From Muricea muricata (Eukaryota; Cnidaria; Anthozoa; Malacalcyonacea; Plexauridae), in the NCBI GenBank assembly GCA_963855995.1, contig OY979726.1:2258501-2322500 (forward strand): a stretch of DNA of 64,000 nucleotides. The letters are read 5' to 3'. Below the pieces are notes generated by a model. It was given only the letters and a program-made list of their open reading frames with translations, was not told the origin of the DNA and ran no database searches. The translations under genes and the position numbers were made by a program. Shown here piece by piece: positions 1 to 10,589 of the stretch; the stretch's first letter is position 1, and each line of letters starts with the position of its first letter.

Positions 1-239
1 GATTATTCAATTTTGACAAAATGTCTTCGTCTCGTCGTTTCCATTCCTTAATAAAGTGCTTATATATTATATCTTATTTGCATTTATCTAATTATAAATA
101 TGGCAAAGAAGCATTATTTTCCTGATTTTGTTTCACAAAGCCGTGTGCATGTTGCTGATTGTTGTTGCTATCTATATTAATTTGTACAACAAACAAAACA
201 TCGAAGGCAAAAAATAATCAGTTATCTAACACAGTACTG
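1..239. other. AT-rich intergenic DNA
   Basis: No coding frame or repeat structure stands out here. It leads into the flanking repeat that starts near 240. Confidence 0.5.
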
Positions 240-2029
240 ACGGAAGGATGTTTTGTCGAGTTAGCGAAACAAATGGAGGCGTGGACTTTCGTTTAATCTT
301 AAAACTCGCACTACACTGGATATCAGTTCCAACAAATCGGTTCATTGTACGCGGCATTCAATATTTAAGAATAAAATCTATAGTTCTTTAATGTTTTCTT
401 ACCTTATATACTGGATCTTCACTGTTGATGGACTTGATATTCACAGAGTTTCTGTGATGCGCAGATGTTCTTCAAAATATTTCGCGCATTAATCTGCTGG
501 AGCTTGACAAAGAACTTTCGTGACGCACAGAAGGTTTCTGGAATTTCGCACGTTCGAATTTGAGTGTTTTAATTCCCTATAAGGAGCCCCTTTCTGTGTT
601 ATTTTGACAAAACAAATTCAATTAATTTGCAACGTAAGCATAAACAATCTCGGTGTAGCAGAGAATTACGCATTCTTGGGCTCGTTAGGGATAATAAAAC
701 AATCAAATTCGAACGGTCTACAATTAATGGCGCTTGACTACAAAGGGTAGCCTTTTTTTTGGGACACATTGTATTTTGGCAACTGATCAGAATAACAATA
801 CAACTCATTACTTTATGTTAACCTGAATGTTTATGCTCAATTTGCTCCTTCAATAGTTTCGTGGTCACGAGAGAGTATACTAGAGTATTGTGATTTTGTC
901 AAATCAATAAAATTAATATCAATTTCTAAATAATTACTCCTTGGTAAGCTGGGCAACAATATAAACAGTACGTGACGATGAAGGACCTTATTTCTTGAAA
1001 AATTGAACGAAAACATAAATGATTGATATTGTATTTCTGGAATTTTACATTAGTTTCAATTTAACCCTATTACGTCTTAAGTACGTTAACTCTCAAATCA
1101 GGCTTTCATGTTTGTGAATTTGCTCCTGGCGGCCATCGATCTAGGACATCACGTTAAAATATAAAATCCGTGTTATAACAAAGCAATCCTTTAGCAATAT
1201 CTTTGATTATCATTTTCTTTATATGCATTCTTAATTCTGATTGGTCAATTTACCTGCAAATAACTGCAGACAAATAATAGTTTGAGCATGCGCATTTGGG
1301 AAAAACATTGCTAAGCTGATACTGCGAGCACGCGCGTTGCTTCCAATTTTATAAATAATGACTGCTCGCTTTCCTGAATAGTCGAAGGTCAACCTCGTAC
1401 CCAGGCTCTTTACCCACGCCCGAAAGGTTTGTGTGTAAAGCGTATTGTTTCAACTTATGTAATAGAATGATAAAACAATTATTGAACTCGGTTCTCGCAA
1501 AATATCGTGATCTGTCCCTGGCTCACAGATCAATTACTTGCCGATGCCTTCCACTTGATCTGCTCGCCACTGACAAATCACGATATTTTGAAGATTTCTA
1601 GAGTTCGGACTTTTGACTGTTATGAAAATGTTTACAACACGAGCGGCGTTGTATTGAATATAGCCGAGTAGAAAGCGAGCCATTGTGCATTTTTAATAAA
1701 ACAGGACTGCTCATGTTCAGTTAACATTACATAAAAGTCAGAACTCTCAACTCTAGAAATATCTTTCCCATTCAAAAAAAAATCGTAGCAACTCCAGGTT
1801 TAGAATAATGTCTGTATTTTATACTGAGTAGATACACGCAATTAACTAAAATTGTTCCTAATTTAGTTAATATTTTTTAAAATTATAACCTGCCCTATGT
1901 GTAATCCTGCTACGTGATTTTGGATACATTTAAAATTAATTTCTGAAACAGCTGTTCATGATGAGTCACTACGCAAACATATTCCTAAAGTGGTATCAAC
2001 TCTAGCTCAGAATAATCTCTGTATTTCAT
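240..2029. repeat. NLR 3'-flank repeat block, copy 1
   Basis: This block lies downstream of NLR1 (a minus-strand gene) and aligns by eye to 10590-12405 downstream of NLR2, with partial matches at 40900-41160. Shared landmarks include the stretch around 240-580 that ends in a sequence resembling a minus-strand splice donor (rc AG|GTAAGA near 400), a GGCGGCCAT-containing stretch near 1130, and the 1740-2020 segment that runs into the minisatellite. Short frames in it are not conserved between copies, so it is probably non-coding. Divergence between copies is substantial, so the duplication is not recent. Confidence 0.7.
1480..1610. repeat. Foldback hairpin element, ATCGTGAT.TGTC family
   Basis: An imperfect inverted repeat with arms AAATATCGTGATCTGTC and GACAAATCACGATATTTT. 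The same family recurs at about 41942-42047, in both cases just before a 40-bp minisatellite array next to an NLR gene. No clear target duplication was found. Confidence 0.55.
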
Positions 2030-2925
2030 ACTGAGTACATTTTCGATTACTATAAGGTTGTTTCTAATTTACTGAGTACATATGTGATTACTTAAGATTG
2101 TTTCTAATTTACTCAGTACATATATGATTACCTAAGATTGTTTCTAATTTACTCAGTGCATATATTATTACAGCCATTTGCAAGCTACCGTTTAGCGCTT
2201 CGCAAAGAACAAGTTTTAAAAAGTTATAACTACGTAGTTTGGTCACTGAAACTATTTGTTTTGACTCTGAAACTATTTGTTTTGACTCTGAAACTATTTG
2301 TTTTGATTCTGAAACGTCGCATGGGCGGGGTAAAACTATTAGTTACAAACAATTAGTTACTGACTTATTGGCAGTTAAATTACTGTTGCGCATGTTGCTA
2401 ACAAAACTTTCTGATGTTTATTTAAATGTTTCGCCTTGCTGTATGCAAAAAATCCATTGCTGAAGACTGATTATTGGAAATCTTTGTTAGCAACTGGTGC
2501 AACTGTAATTTTCACCGCCAATAACTAATTGTTTGGTCATCGTAACTAATAGTTTTACCCTGCCCAAGCGACGTTTCAGAGTTAAAACAAATAGTTTCAG
2601 AGTCAAAACAAATAGCTTCAGTGGCCAGACTACGTAGTTATAACTTTTTAAAACTTGTTTTTTGCGAAGCGCTAAACGGTAGCTTGCAAATGGTTGTACC
2701 TAAGATTGTTTCTAATTTACTCAGTACATATATGATTACCTAAGATTGTTTCTAATTTAGTCAGTACATATATGATTACCTACGGTTGTTTCTAATTTAC
2801 TGAGAATTACATATATGATTACCTAAGATTGTTTCTAATTTACTGAATATATATGATTACCTCAGATTATTTTTAATTTACTGAGTACATATGATTACCT
2901 AAGATTGTTTCTGATTGGTGATTTT
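2030..2925. repeat. 40-bp minisatellite, array 1 (interrupted)
   Basis: Tandem units of about 40 bp of the form GATTACCTAAGATTG / TTTCTAATTTACTGAGTACATATAT. About 3-4 units lie left of a MITE (2171-2696) and about 5-6 lie right of it. The right edge is only about 35 bp from the NLR1 stop codon, so the array is probably inside the NLR1 3'UTR. The same unit occurs beside NLR2 and NLR4. Confidence 0.9.
2171..2696. mobile_element. Mariner-type MITE with long terminal inverted repeats
   Basis: A 526-bp foldback element with terminal inverted repeats of about 190 bp starting CAGCCATTTGCAAGCTACC (left) and CAACCATTTGCAAGCTACC (right, reverse complement). It is flanked by TA on both sides (2169-2170 and 2697-2698), and the minisatellite unit reads GATTA-CCTAAG across it, so a TA target duplication is clear. 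Each arm contains short direct repeats of CTGAAACTATTTGTTTTGA. It has no transposase. Small frames inside it are by-products of the repeat. Confidence 0.85.
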
Positions 2926-2963
2926 GAATTTAATTTTTTAATATAATTCTTGCATGTAGCCCA

Positions 2964-5900
2964 TCACCAACGTGTAATACGATTTCTCCTCGCAATATCA
3001 TGAAGTTTTTCCACCTCATAATTTTTAAGGATGTTTTGTATTTGAACGTAATCAAATTCCAATGCTCTTTTAGCGTAGTAAACTGCTTTAGAGTACTTCT
3101 GTACCAAATTATTCGCAAAAGCCAATGATGCATAGACCTTTGTCTTGCAAACAGTCAGCTCGTCGTTTTCAGCAAGCTTCTCGGCCGTGTCGCGAGCACT
3201 TTCCAAAATTTCAATTGCTTCTTCTGCACGGTCAGTTTCGCTCAAGCATTTGCCCAGGTTGTTGAGTAGAAGAACATGTCTTTCACTAGCGTAAAGGCCG
3301 AGTTTTTCTCGAATGTTTTTGGCAATAGTGTACTCTTTTTCGGCCAATTTATGTTTTTTCATGGTAAAAAACTGATCTCCCAAACTTTTGTGGCACGATG
3401 ATGATAACTCGTGGTCACCTAGCTTATCTTGAGACAGTTTTATAGCTTCTCTGTAATATTCCTCTGCTTTTGCTTTTGACGTTTCCGATGCGTTATTTTT
3501 GTTAAGGCAATATTCTGTTCTAGCAATCATTTTCCATGTGTTTCCGAGGTGCAATAATGAGAAAACCTCGTCTGCTTTTTCGCTTGGCGTACCTGCTAAC
3601 GCTTTCCTCAACTTCAAGGATTTTTCCATGTATTCACGAGCTTGTTCCAGCAGATCTAGTCGTTCTTCGTTTCTGGAACCTTGACCTTTTCGCATTAGAT
3701 ATCTTCCGTACTGGTAATAGTAATGGGCACAAAGTGACGTATCTTCCTTCAATTCTTCAGAGTGAGTTTCGAACTCTTTCGTGATTCCGTCCGTCTTTAA
3801 ATTAAAATCCTGATCAGACTTGCCAATTGTTTTGCTACGCTCTTGGTCTGCTAGTAAACAGTCAACATTTATTTTGACTGCAAGCTGTTTTCTCTCTACG
3901 GCGAGGATTATGCATCTTTGTAGGAATTCGTCGACAATGGACCCGGGTATAACGGTTCTGAGAAAGAGGGAAACAAATTTGGCTGAAGTGTTGTAAATTT
4001 TACTGCGTGCGAGACAGTCGGGGATATCGGATCTCGTTGGGTCTTTCTGCTGACAACAAATTTTGAGTACATTCTGGATGTTTGACGCTTCCCGCTTTAA
4101 AGCTTCTCTGTTATCTTTGTAGCCATCCTTGGAATAACTTTTCATGGTTACTTGATGCCCTAATTCTAGGTAATATTCAACCATCAACACTTTTGCACGC
4201 TTGGCTTCTGCTTTTTCATCCCCAGCATCTTTTCCGCTTTCTTGTTTATCCTTTAGGAAATGTTTGATCAAGAGATGAATGGAATATCGGTGATTGGTTG
4301 ATTCTTTGATCAAGCTGAGAGAAACCAGTTTTTTTAAGATATTGGTAGTGTCGAAGTTGTCTTTTTCCATTACGGTTCCAGCTGCACTCTTACTGAAGCT
4401 TCCTTCAAAAACTGACAAACGACCAAGCATCTTTTGTTCTTCATCTAAACATGTTTCATAAGACATATTGATAGCTCGATTAATGTACTGGTCACTCTCG
4501 GGACATTCCAAAGTTTTCATTGGTTGCTTCTTTAGGTGCTGTAATAATTCAGCAGAATCTTCGAAGTCATTCATGCGGGAGGCCGCGATGCACATGGCCA
4601 GAGGTATATTGCCACAAAGTTTGGCCAATTGTCGTAAAAAATTGACATCCTCTTGAGGACATTGCTTCTTCAATAGCTTCACGCATGTTTGATCATCAAT
4701 CTCGTAAATTTGAACTTTCTGAGTCGAGAGCTCGGGAATTTCAAAAGAAGCTCTGGAAGTTGTAACAATCTGACATTGCTGGTTGGAATTTTTTCGCAGC
4801 CAGCGCAGAAACTCGTAGAAACTTGTTCTCTCCCGAAGTAGATTATCGATGTCGTCCATAACAAATATTACACCTCTCTTGATGTTTTTTAACCAGAGCA
4901 TCAACGCTTTCTTTGGGTCATCTTCGTGGTTAACACCAACATCGAGACAAAGTTGTCGAATCATTTCATCTTCGTTGGTTGCGGTAATTAATTGAGAGAA
5001 AAAAACTGGAATTTTATGCTCTTGACTGAGCTTATGGGACACCTGGATTGCAATTGCAGTCTTACCAAAGCCAGGTCCACCATGGAGGGATACCACAGCC
5101 TTTTCTTCCGCTTCGAGAAGATCAATGACTTTTTGGATTTCGGCTTCGCGACCAGCGAATTTTTCTAATTTGTCTGGCAAACAACTGGTTGTCACTGGTT
5201 CTACTTTTTGTGGTTTGCTCATCTTGGCGAGATCATCACGAATCTGTACGAGGCTTTCTCGTATTTCATGAATATCGTCAGGAATGCCACGAAACGATTT
5301 CAGTTCTTCGGAAAATTTGTTGAATTGTTTATCGATGTTCTCTTTAAAGCTTTGGAAGTCGCACATTTTTATTGACCATTCACTCAGTGCCCGTTCCAAA
5401 TTCACCAGCTGTTCTTCTATCGCGCTTTTATCGGATGAATGCTCATCTTTCATATTTGTTATCTCTTCTTTGATGTCATCCAACAACTGGCGCTGCAACA
5501 GTAAGCTTTGCAGTTCACATTCAACCACATTGCTGGTGACTCCTTTGATCTTCAAGTGCTCGAGATATTTTGAACAATTTGAATTTTCGCTGTTGGGACC
5601 TACATTCTCCAGATCTTTTAGAAAGTCGGCTGCAATTGAAAAACCATCCGTCTTTTTGTCATCAGTTAATTCATGTTGTGGAGCATGTGCCCAGGTATTT
5701 CTTACTTGAGAACGAAGTTTTCTCACAAGATCAACATTTACTCGAGTTTTACCAAGAAATGCCGCGTCCTTCATCCATTCGAGTACGTTGAGAAGGGAAG
5801 GAAGATCTGTAGATTCAGCATCTTTTACAGTACTAAGGTTTGATCCAAGAGCAGGCATGAAGTATTTTGCGACTTCCCAGGGATCTTCACACCATTGTGA

Positions 5901-6149
5901 ACTGTTGCAGTTTTTATGCCATAAGGGATTCTTTCCTTTTTTATGTGACGCTTCGAGCTTCTTAAACCAGCATTTGCACGATTTACATAATTTGCGCTCG
6001 TCGGTCTTCGTATTGCAGTCGGTAGGACTGGTGCACTTCCCGACGGAGAACAAATCAGTACGCAGCTTTTCATGGAATGTTTTAACGATTTCATCAACGT
6101 AGATGGAAACTGGTTTCCGGATAGAACGAATTAGTTCTCCTATTGTCAA
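2964..6149 (-). CDS. NLR1: CXorf38/HEPN - NB-ARC - TPR protein
   Basis: A predicted intracellular STAND-type receptor of about 1061 residues. Counting from the codon at 6149, residues 1-160 form a CXorf38-like N-terminus with a Cys/His cluster (C39, C45, C55, C58, H69, C81), a DPWEVAKYFMP motif and a HEPN-type R150-N-T-W-A-H155. Residues 210-310 look coiled-coil. NB-ARC follows: Walker A GGPGFGKT at 357-364, Walker B VIFVMDDID near 427-435, TTSR at 463-466 and CGNIPLAM at 512-519. A winged-helix region and TPR-like helical repeats (about 740-1040) follow. Codon 6149 is TTG, and no in-frame ATG exists back to a TAA at 6189-6191, so the N-terminus must come from an upstream exon. HEPN domains are often RNases; that activity here is inference. 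Its NB-ARC half is almost identical to NLR4. Confidence 0.88.
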   Translation of the reverse strand: MTIGELIRSIRKPVSIYVDEIVKTFHEKLRTDLFSVGKCTSPTDCNTKTDERKLCKSCKCWFKKLEASHKKGKNPLWHKNCNSSQWCEDPWEVAKYFMPALGSNLSTVKDAESTDLPSLLNVLEWMKDAAFLGKTRVNVDLVRKLRSQVRNTWAHAPQHELTDDKKTDGFSIAADFLKDLENVGPNSENSNCSKYLEHLKIKGVTSNVVECELQSLLLQRQLLDDIKEEITNMKDEHSSDKSAIEEQLVNLERALSEWSIKMCDFQSFKENIDKQFNKFSEELKSFRGIPDDIHEIRESLVQIRDDLAKMSKPQKVEPVTTSCLPDKLEKFAGREAEIQKVIDLLEAEEKAVVSLHGGPGFGKTAIAIQVSHKLSQEHKIPVFFSQLITATNEDEMIRQLCLDVGVNHEDDPKKALMLWLKNIKRGVIFVMDDIDNLLRERTSFYEFLRWLRKNSNQQCQIVTTSRASFEIPELSTQKVQIYEIDDQTCVKLLKKQCPQEDVNFLRQLAKLCGNIPLAMCIAASRMNDFEDSAELLQHLKKQPMKTLECPESDQYINRAINMSYETCLDEEQKMLGRLSVFEGSFSKSAAGTVMEKDNFDTTNILKKLVSLSLIKESTNHRYSIHLLIKHFLKDKQESGKDAGDEKAEAKRAKVLMVEYYLELGHQVTMKSYSKDGYKDNREALKREASNIQNVLKICCQQKDPTRSDIPDCLARSKIYNTSAKFVSLFLRTVIPGSIVDEFLQRCIILAVERKQLAVKINVDCLLADQERSKTIGKSDQDFNLKTDGITKEFETHSEELKEDTSLCAHYYYQYGRYLMRKGQGSRNEERLDLLEQAREYMEKSLKLRKALAGTPSEKADEVFSLLHLGNTWKMIARTEYCLNKNNASETSKAKAEEYYREAIKLSQDKLGDHELSSSCHKSLGDQFFTMKKHKLAEKEYTIAKNIREKLGLYASERHVLLLNNLGKCLSETDRAEEAIEILESARDTAEKLAENDELTVCKTKVYASLAFANNLVQKYSKAVYYAKRALEFDYVQIQNILKNYEVEKLHDIARRNRITRW

Positions 6150-7330
6150 CCAGTTACCATGTGTTTCTGAAATTTCTATTAGGAAACCTTAAGAGTAAAA
6201 ATAATTTTAGCGTTGGACTACAGTCAGGAGATAATGTTCCTTATATTTTTATATTTCTGATCTTCCGACCATGGGAAAATATGTAAAAGTCGTGTACAGA
6301 GGACAAAGGCTAGTCTAAATTGTATTACGTGCAGAAATTGTTATCATTTTTGAGCCGAAAAACTTTGCTGTGGTGAATAATTTATTTTTTATTAAATAAA
6401 TTAAAATTAGTTTAGTTGAAGTTGCAAATTTCCCATTGATAATGATTTTATACCATATTAGCGTTGTTCAAGTTCTTAAAAGTGTTATTGACTTTCGGCT
6501 TGTTTTAATGCACTTTGTTTTTGTTTAAATTAGTTTGAATTGCTGTAGTAAATACCTGGTTCCTTTTCAGTAGACAATTTTCTTTCTTCCATAACAGGCA
6601 AATCTTTTTTTTTCGTCGTCTTCGCTGGAGTTGAGTATGACCTTCTAGGGGTTAGAATTTATAGATTTCTTAGATTTCATTCTTTATAGTAATCATATTT
6701 GCTTTGATTTTTGGCACCGACTAGTTTGATTTGATTATTTGCAGACGACAGTAATTGTAAAAACCATTGTTTTTAGACAATTAATGAACTTATCGATTCA
6801 AATAAAAACGTAACCGATTAATATCTCAATTAATATGTCCTTCGATAAATGCATAGATATCTTGTTTGACAGAAAACTCTTTATTTTTGTAGTATTACAG
6901 CTAGGCAGGGCTGTGTATAGAGTGTTTAATGAGTAGGCGGTGTACATTCGTACATACGTGTTCTGCCCGATTCGTGTTGTGAGTATATATGGCGATAAGA
7001 GAATTAAAAGTGCGAAACCCTACAAATATGATGCAGATAAACTGCCTAGTTAGCATCTACGTAATTCGCTGACAAGATGTATGACATATGTAATGCTAAT
7101 GTAATATGACATTAACGTAAAAAGATATCGTACACAAAATCGTGATGCATGTATATCCTCATTTGTGGAAAGCTGTAACGATACGCCAGCCAAAAATTTA
7201 GCTTAAGTATAAGTTTGCTACATTATCATTACATACGTTTTTGAATATAATCCGGAATGAATTAAATGAACGAAGTTGACATTTTCAATTAAGACATTCA
7301 ACGTGCATTTTCTAATGAATACCGACATAC
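6150..7330. other. NLR1 upstream region, possible intron
   Basis: AT-rich DNA without a convincing frame, lying between NLR1 and the TRADD-N-like exon. On the minus strand a pyrimidine-rich acceptor-like site (TTTTTACTCTTAAG|G) lies at about 6187-6202 and a second (AAATTTCAG|AA) at about 6168-6178. Either could join NLR1 to an upstream exon. This flank does not match the NLR2/NLR4 upstream flanks. Confidence 0.4.
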
Positions 7331-7829
7331 CTCTTTTCCAGTATAGCTGTCTTTGTTCGTTCTACTTTTTCTCTGTTTTGAATCTTCACCTCAAGTCCTT
7401 TGGTTTTAATTCCAACCTCTAGCAATTCTTCCCCCAATCGTTCTTTTATTTTGCCTGTTTCATAATCTCCTAAGATCTTATTAAAACTGTCTTCGGTGAA
7501 ACACCAAAGTTCAAATTGTAGACACCCAGTGACGATGTTTTGTATGATTGAGGAATTTCGCACAAATTGGCCGAAGGTCTCGCGAAGAACACAGAAGATA
7601 AGTCGTTTGCCAAATTCATAGCTCAAAATCTCATCCAGAGTATGCGCACGTGGAGTATCAACAGGATTTGCAGCTGCATTAAGGTAGTGTTGTACTACTT
7701 CAATAGCTTCTTTAGTTACTACCTTAAACACAATTTTAGCACAAACTCTAAAAGCAGATTCTTGCTCATCTCCAGGAGCGGGTAGTGCTGCTTGTTCATC
7801 GTCACTCATTGTTGCTGACAAAATTGAAG
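7331..7829 (-). CDS. Exon encoding a TRADD-N-like domain
   Basis: The exon is bounded by a strong acceptor (CATATTTTCAG|CTTC, after 7830) and a strong donor (AAAGAG|GTATGT, exon end 7331). The ATG is at 7807-7809 in a good context (CAACAATGAG), giving about 159 codons after a 20-nt leader. The C-terminal part (CFTEDSFNKILGDYETGKIK, then ERLGEELLEVGIK and GLEVKIQN) resembles the TRADD N-terminal adaptor domain, with an L..YE.G.L...L pattern followed by a beta strand. I recognised this by eye only. It could be the first coding exon of NLR1, 1.2 kb downstream, or of a separate adaptor gene. The donor leaves two bases of a codon, whereas the visible NLR1 acceptors need one, so a direct join is not in phase as I read it. 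A longer open frame runs upstream to 7941 but crosses the acceptor. Confidence 0.55.
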
Positions 7830-8517
7830 CTGAAAATATGGAAGATACAAGACAAATGATATAATATACCAAAACATCGAAAACACAAAATGATCGAAAC
7901 TCCTTAAATTGTAAATGTTGACAATTATGGAGTTTTAACATAGTTTTCTTTTATAAAAATACCATATTGCAGTCGTAATATATAAGGTTAGACAGCTTAA
8001 TATCAACGAAGTCAGTAGGTCGGCAACCTCGGTCACGATTTCATCAGCGTGAACTCAGTGGTGTTGAGATGCCCCTGTCAGTCTAATGCCCAGTTGTCAA
8101 ACTAGGCAGCGACAATAGGCGAAGGTCAATTTTAAAGACGCACTAATAGCAATGAATGACATTTTACAATTTATTTACTTTTAAAGAAGTTATTATTATT
8201 GAAAAAATACAAACAAGATTTATTCGTTCGGAAAAGCGCCTCGTTTAGCACGAACGCATGTCTAGCCCTTGACGCCATTGTAGAATAGCGTCAAGGAGTC
8301 GTTCTAGATACGGATGCTGTCACTACTGAGTTGTGAAGCTTATTTCTAAAATATATACTAAATATATACTAAAGGTGAATACTATCGATGACCACCCTGT
8401 ATAATATGGTAACGACTATTAAATAAATATTGATGTAACTCTCCTGAAAACAACTCATGCAACTCCTGAGAGACCTTTGGAACAAAACATAACAAAAATA
8501 ATCACACTGGGGCTACG
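7830..8517. other. Intergenic DNA upstream of the TRADD-N-like exon
   Basis: No coding frame is convincing. The first part is probably the 5' intron of the exon at 7331-7829. A small hairpin (TCTAGCCCTTGACGC with a partial complement) lies at about 8260-8312. Confidence 0.4.
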
Positions 8518-8718
8518 TGCACATGAGGTCGTTTTCGAGCGTTTTCATTCAGAATTATATGAAAAAGCTCCGACTTGTTGACACAATTTAATGAAAACCA
8601 GCATAAACCTTGTCTAAGATCAAAACTAAAAACTTCATGCATGCGATGAGAAGTTTTATAGTTCATATCGTTTTCATTTTGGCTGTTGTGAAAACGCTCG
8701 GAAACGACCTCGTGTGCA
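8518..8718. mobile_element. Foldback MITE, TGCACA.GAGGTCG family
   Basis: An inverted repeat of about 30 bp: TGCACATGAGGTCGTTTTCG at the left end and its complement CGAAAACGACCTC-type sequence at the right. The spacer is about 140 bp, it is non-coding, and no clear target duplication was found. Confidence 0.65.
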
Positions 8719-8897
8719 CATGGTCTGATTCTGTCATGTGTATTCGCAGTATCGTTTCCTTAAAGTGTTTATGACACGTGATTTTGTGCAAATATTTATT
8801 GATTGCACTGTAGATATCGCTTAAAATGACAGTGTAACTTCTTTGGTACACTCTAGCTCTCTTCCTTCTCTAGCTTTCTTCCTTCTCTGGCTCTCTT

Positions 8898-9189
8898 CCT
8901 TCTCGAGATATTCACCTTTATTCGATATGTGAATTACACAACTTATGACATCACTTTACATAATGAGGATCTTTGAAATTGCTAATTTTGTAGCATATGA
9001 CTACAAGAAACAGCTAAAACTGTGCTGTACGTGTGTAATGTAGGATTAATCTCTTATAGTGTCTGCACTTTTGTGCCGAATATATCGATCACGTTGCAAA
9101 TTACTGATATTTTTGAAAAATTATTACGCACTGTGATGTCATAAGATGTGTAATTTGCATATCTAATAAAGTTAAATATCTCGAGAAGG
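8898..9189. mobile_element. Foldback MITE, CCTTCTCGAGATATT family
   Basis: A 292-bp element with imperfect terminal inverted repeats of about 57 bp, starting CCTTCTCGAGATATTCACC on the left and ending AAATATCTCGAGAAGG on the right. It has no coding capacity. A short tandem CTCTCTTCCTT-like run lies just outside its left end. Confidence 0.65.
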
Positions 9190-9589
9190 AAAAGAGTCGG
9201 GGAAATTCTATTAAAGAGGTTAGCCTGTGATTCTAAGCGATCTTTGCAATGTAATCAATAAATAGTTGGACAAAATTTCGTTTCTGAATTTAGATATCCA
9301 ACTGGATATATGGATATCTAAATTTATATTTACAAACTTTTGTGTCTTACAAACCTTTGCAATAATGTATTGAAATATAAGCTGACTGATATGCCTTTAA
9401 GCTAAGCAAACCTCAATTAACAATTGCATGATAAGCTGATTTTCGTTTACATTAAAAATATGCCACTGATTTTGAACATAAATATCTTGGCCAATTTTAA
9501 GTAAGATACAACTGTACGTAATATATCAAAATTAACTTGAGCTTTCCTTTATCTAATGCAAGTTATTGTAGAGCAATAGCTCCACTAAT
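9190..9589. other. Intergenic DNA with a small palindrome
   Basis: No gene is visible. A near-perfect 40-bp palindrome (AAATTTAGATATCC ... GGATATCTAAATTT) lies at about 9289-9330. Confidence 0.45.
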
Positions 9590-10250
9590 TTGGAAGGTAT
9601 CACGAGTCAAACCGGAGTACTTTTTTTGAGACACACGGTGTTCATTGCAGGGAACCTGTATATATAATAAAATAATATATATAAAATAAGTTATATAACG
9701 CTGGGTATATCTCTCGTTCACATAGAACGTATCAAACAGGTTCCATAGAGTTAATATACGCTAGGCAGTCTGAGAGGTTTATTATAGTCGGGGAGAATGT
9801 GTTAAACAGTTAAGTACAGACTGTCCGACAGAATTCAAGGAATTATTGAGACGTTTGTCATTATCTGTGTCTTCGGCGGCATACAATGGCATATATCAAT
9901 TCTTTTTGTAACTTATTGCTGTAAATTATTAAACGTTCGCTATAACCTGTAATCAGATAGCTTAGCTTACCTTCAAATACGCTTGGACACAGGTATTATC
10001 CGCTGTACGTGTTATAAAGAATGTATGCTGATAGATCAGATTTCTTTTCCCTGTATTGCTGTGGCGCGTCGGTGTTTCAACTGAAAAAATTCCAAGTATT
10101 TCACTGTTTTAAGTGTTTTATTTATATACGTATTCATTTGCATTAACAAAACAACCAAACAACAAAATGTAAAACAGACTCAAATCCTTCTTTGAAATTC
10201 ATCTCTGTTTTATCGTGCCGTTCTACTCAATTTAAAATTTAGTGTATCAT
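9590..10250. repeat. Diverged copy of the 58-64 kb tandem-array long module
   Basis: The stretch from about 9720 to 10250 matches the long module of the right-end array, for example 61850-62150. Shared features are the GTTTCAACTGAAA junction, the CTTACCTT splice-donor-like site on the minus strand, and ACAACAAAATGTAAAAC. It shows that this repeat is dispersed through the locus. Confidence 0.65.
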
Positions 10251-10589
10251 CAATATCATTGTAAGTTATGCTATTTTCCTCTCCCGCGTAAAGCCAGCAT
10301 CATCATGTAAGCCGCATATTTTCTCAGTTCTTGATATGTCAGCATGACTTCGGCTATGTATCTTTGCAGGTCCTTGACAAATTAGCTGACACGACATATT
10401 AGGCCATAGTTATTTAAAAGATAAGGAGTTAGTCTTAGAGAAGAAAGGAATTTCTCTCCTTCCTATACTTTTCTCTGCCTATACCTCATATGTATGAAAT
10501 TACCAGCCATATTAGTTTGTTTCTATGTATACAAACGTATGCAACAACAAAAGATTGAGTGCAAAAAATAGTGAACTATTAAGTGCAGC
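10250..10589. other. Intergenic DNA
   Basis: I see no gene, repeat or regulatory site that I can support here. Confidence 0.4.

Noticed and set aside
2138-2463. Plus-strand frames with repeated LFVLTLK or ETICFDS
   Set aside because: They translate the internal direct repeats of the MITE at 2171-2696.
5284-5709. Plus-strand frames of 60-214 codons opposite NLR1, NLR2, NLR3 and NLR4
   Set aside because: They are antisense shadows of the long NLR frames. They recur at the same place in each paralogue and have low-complexity Ser/Cys-rich content.
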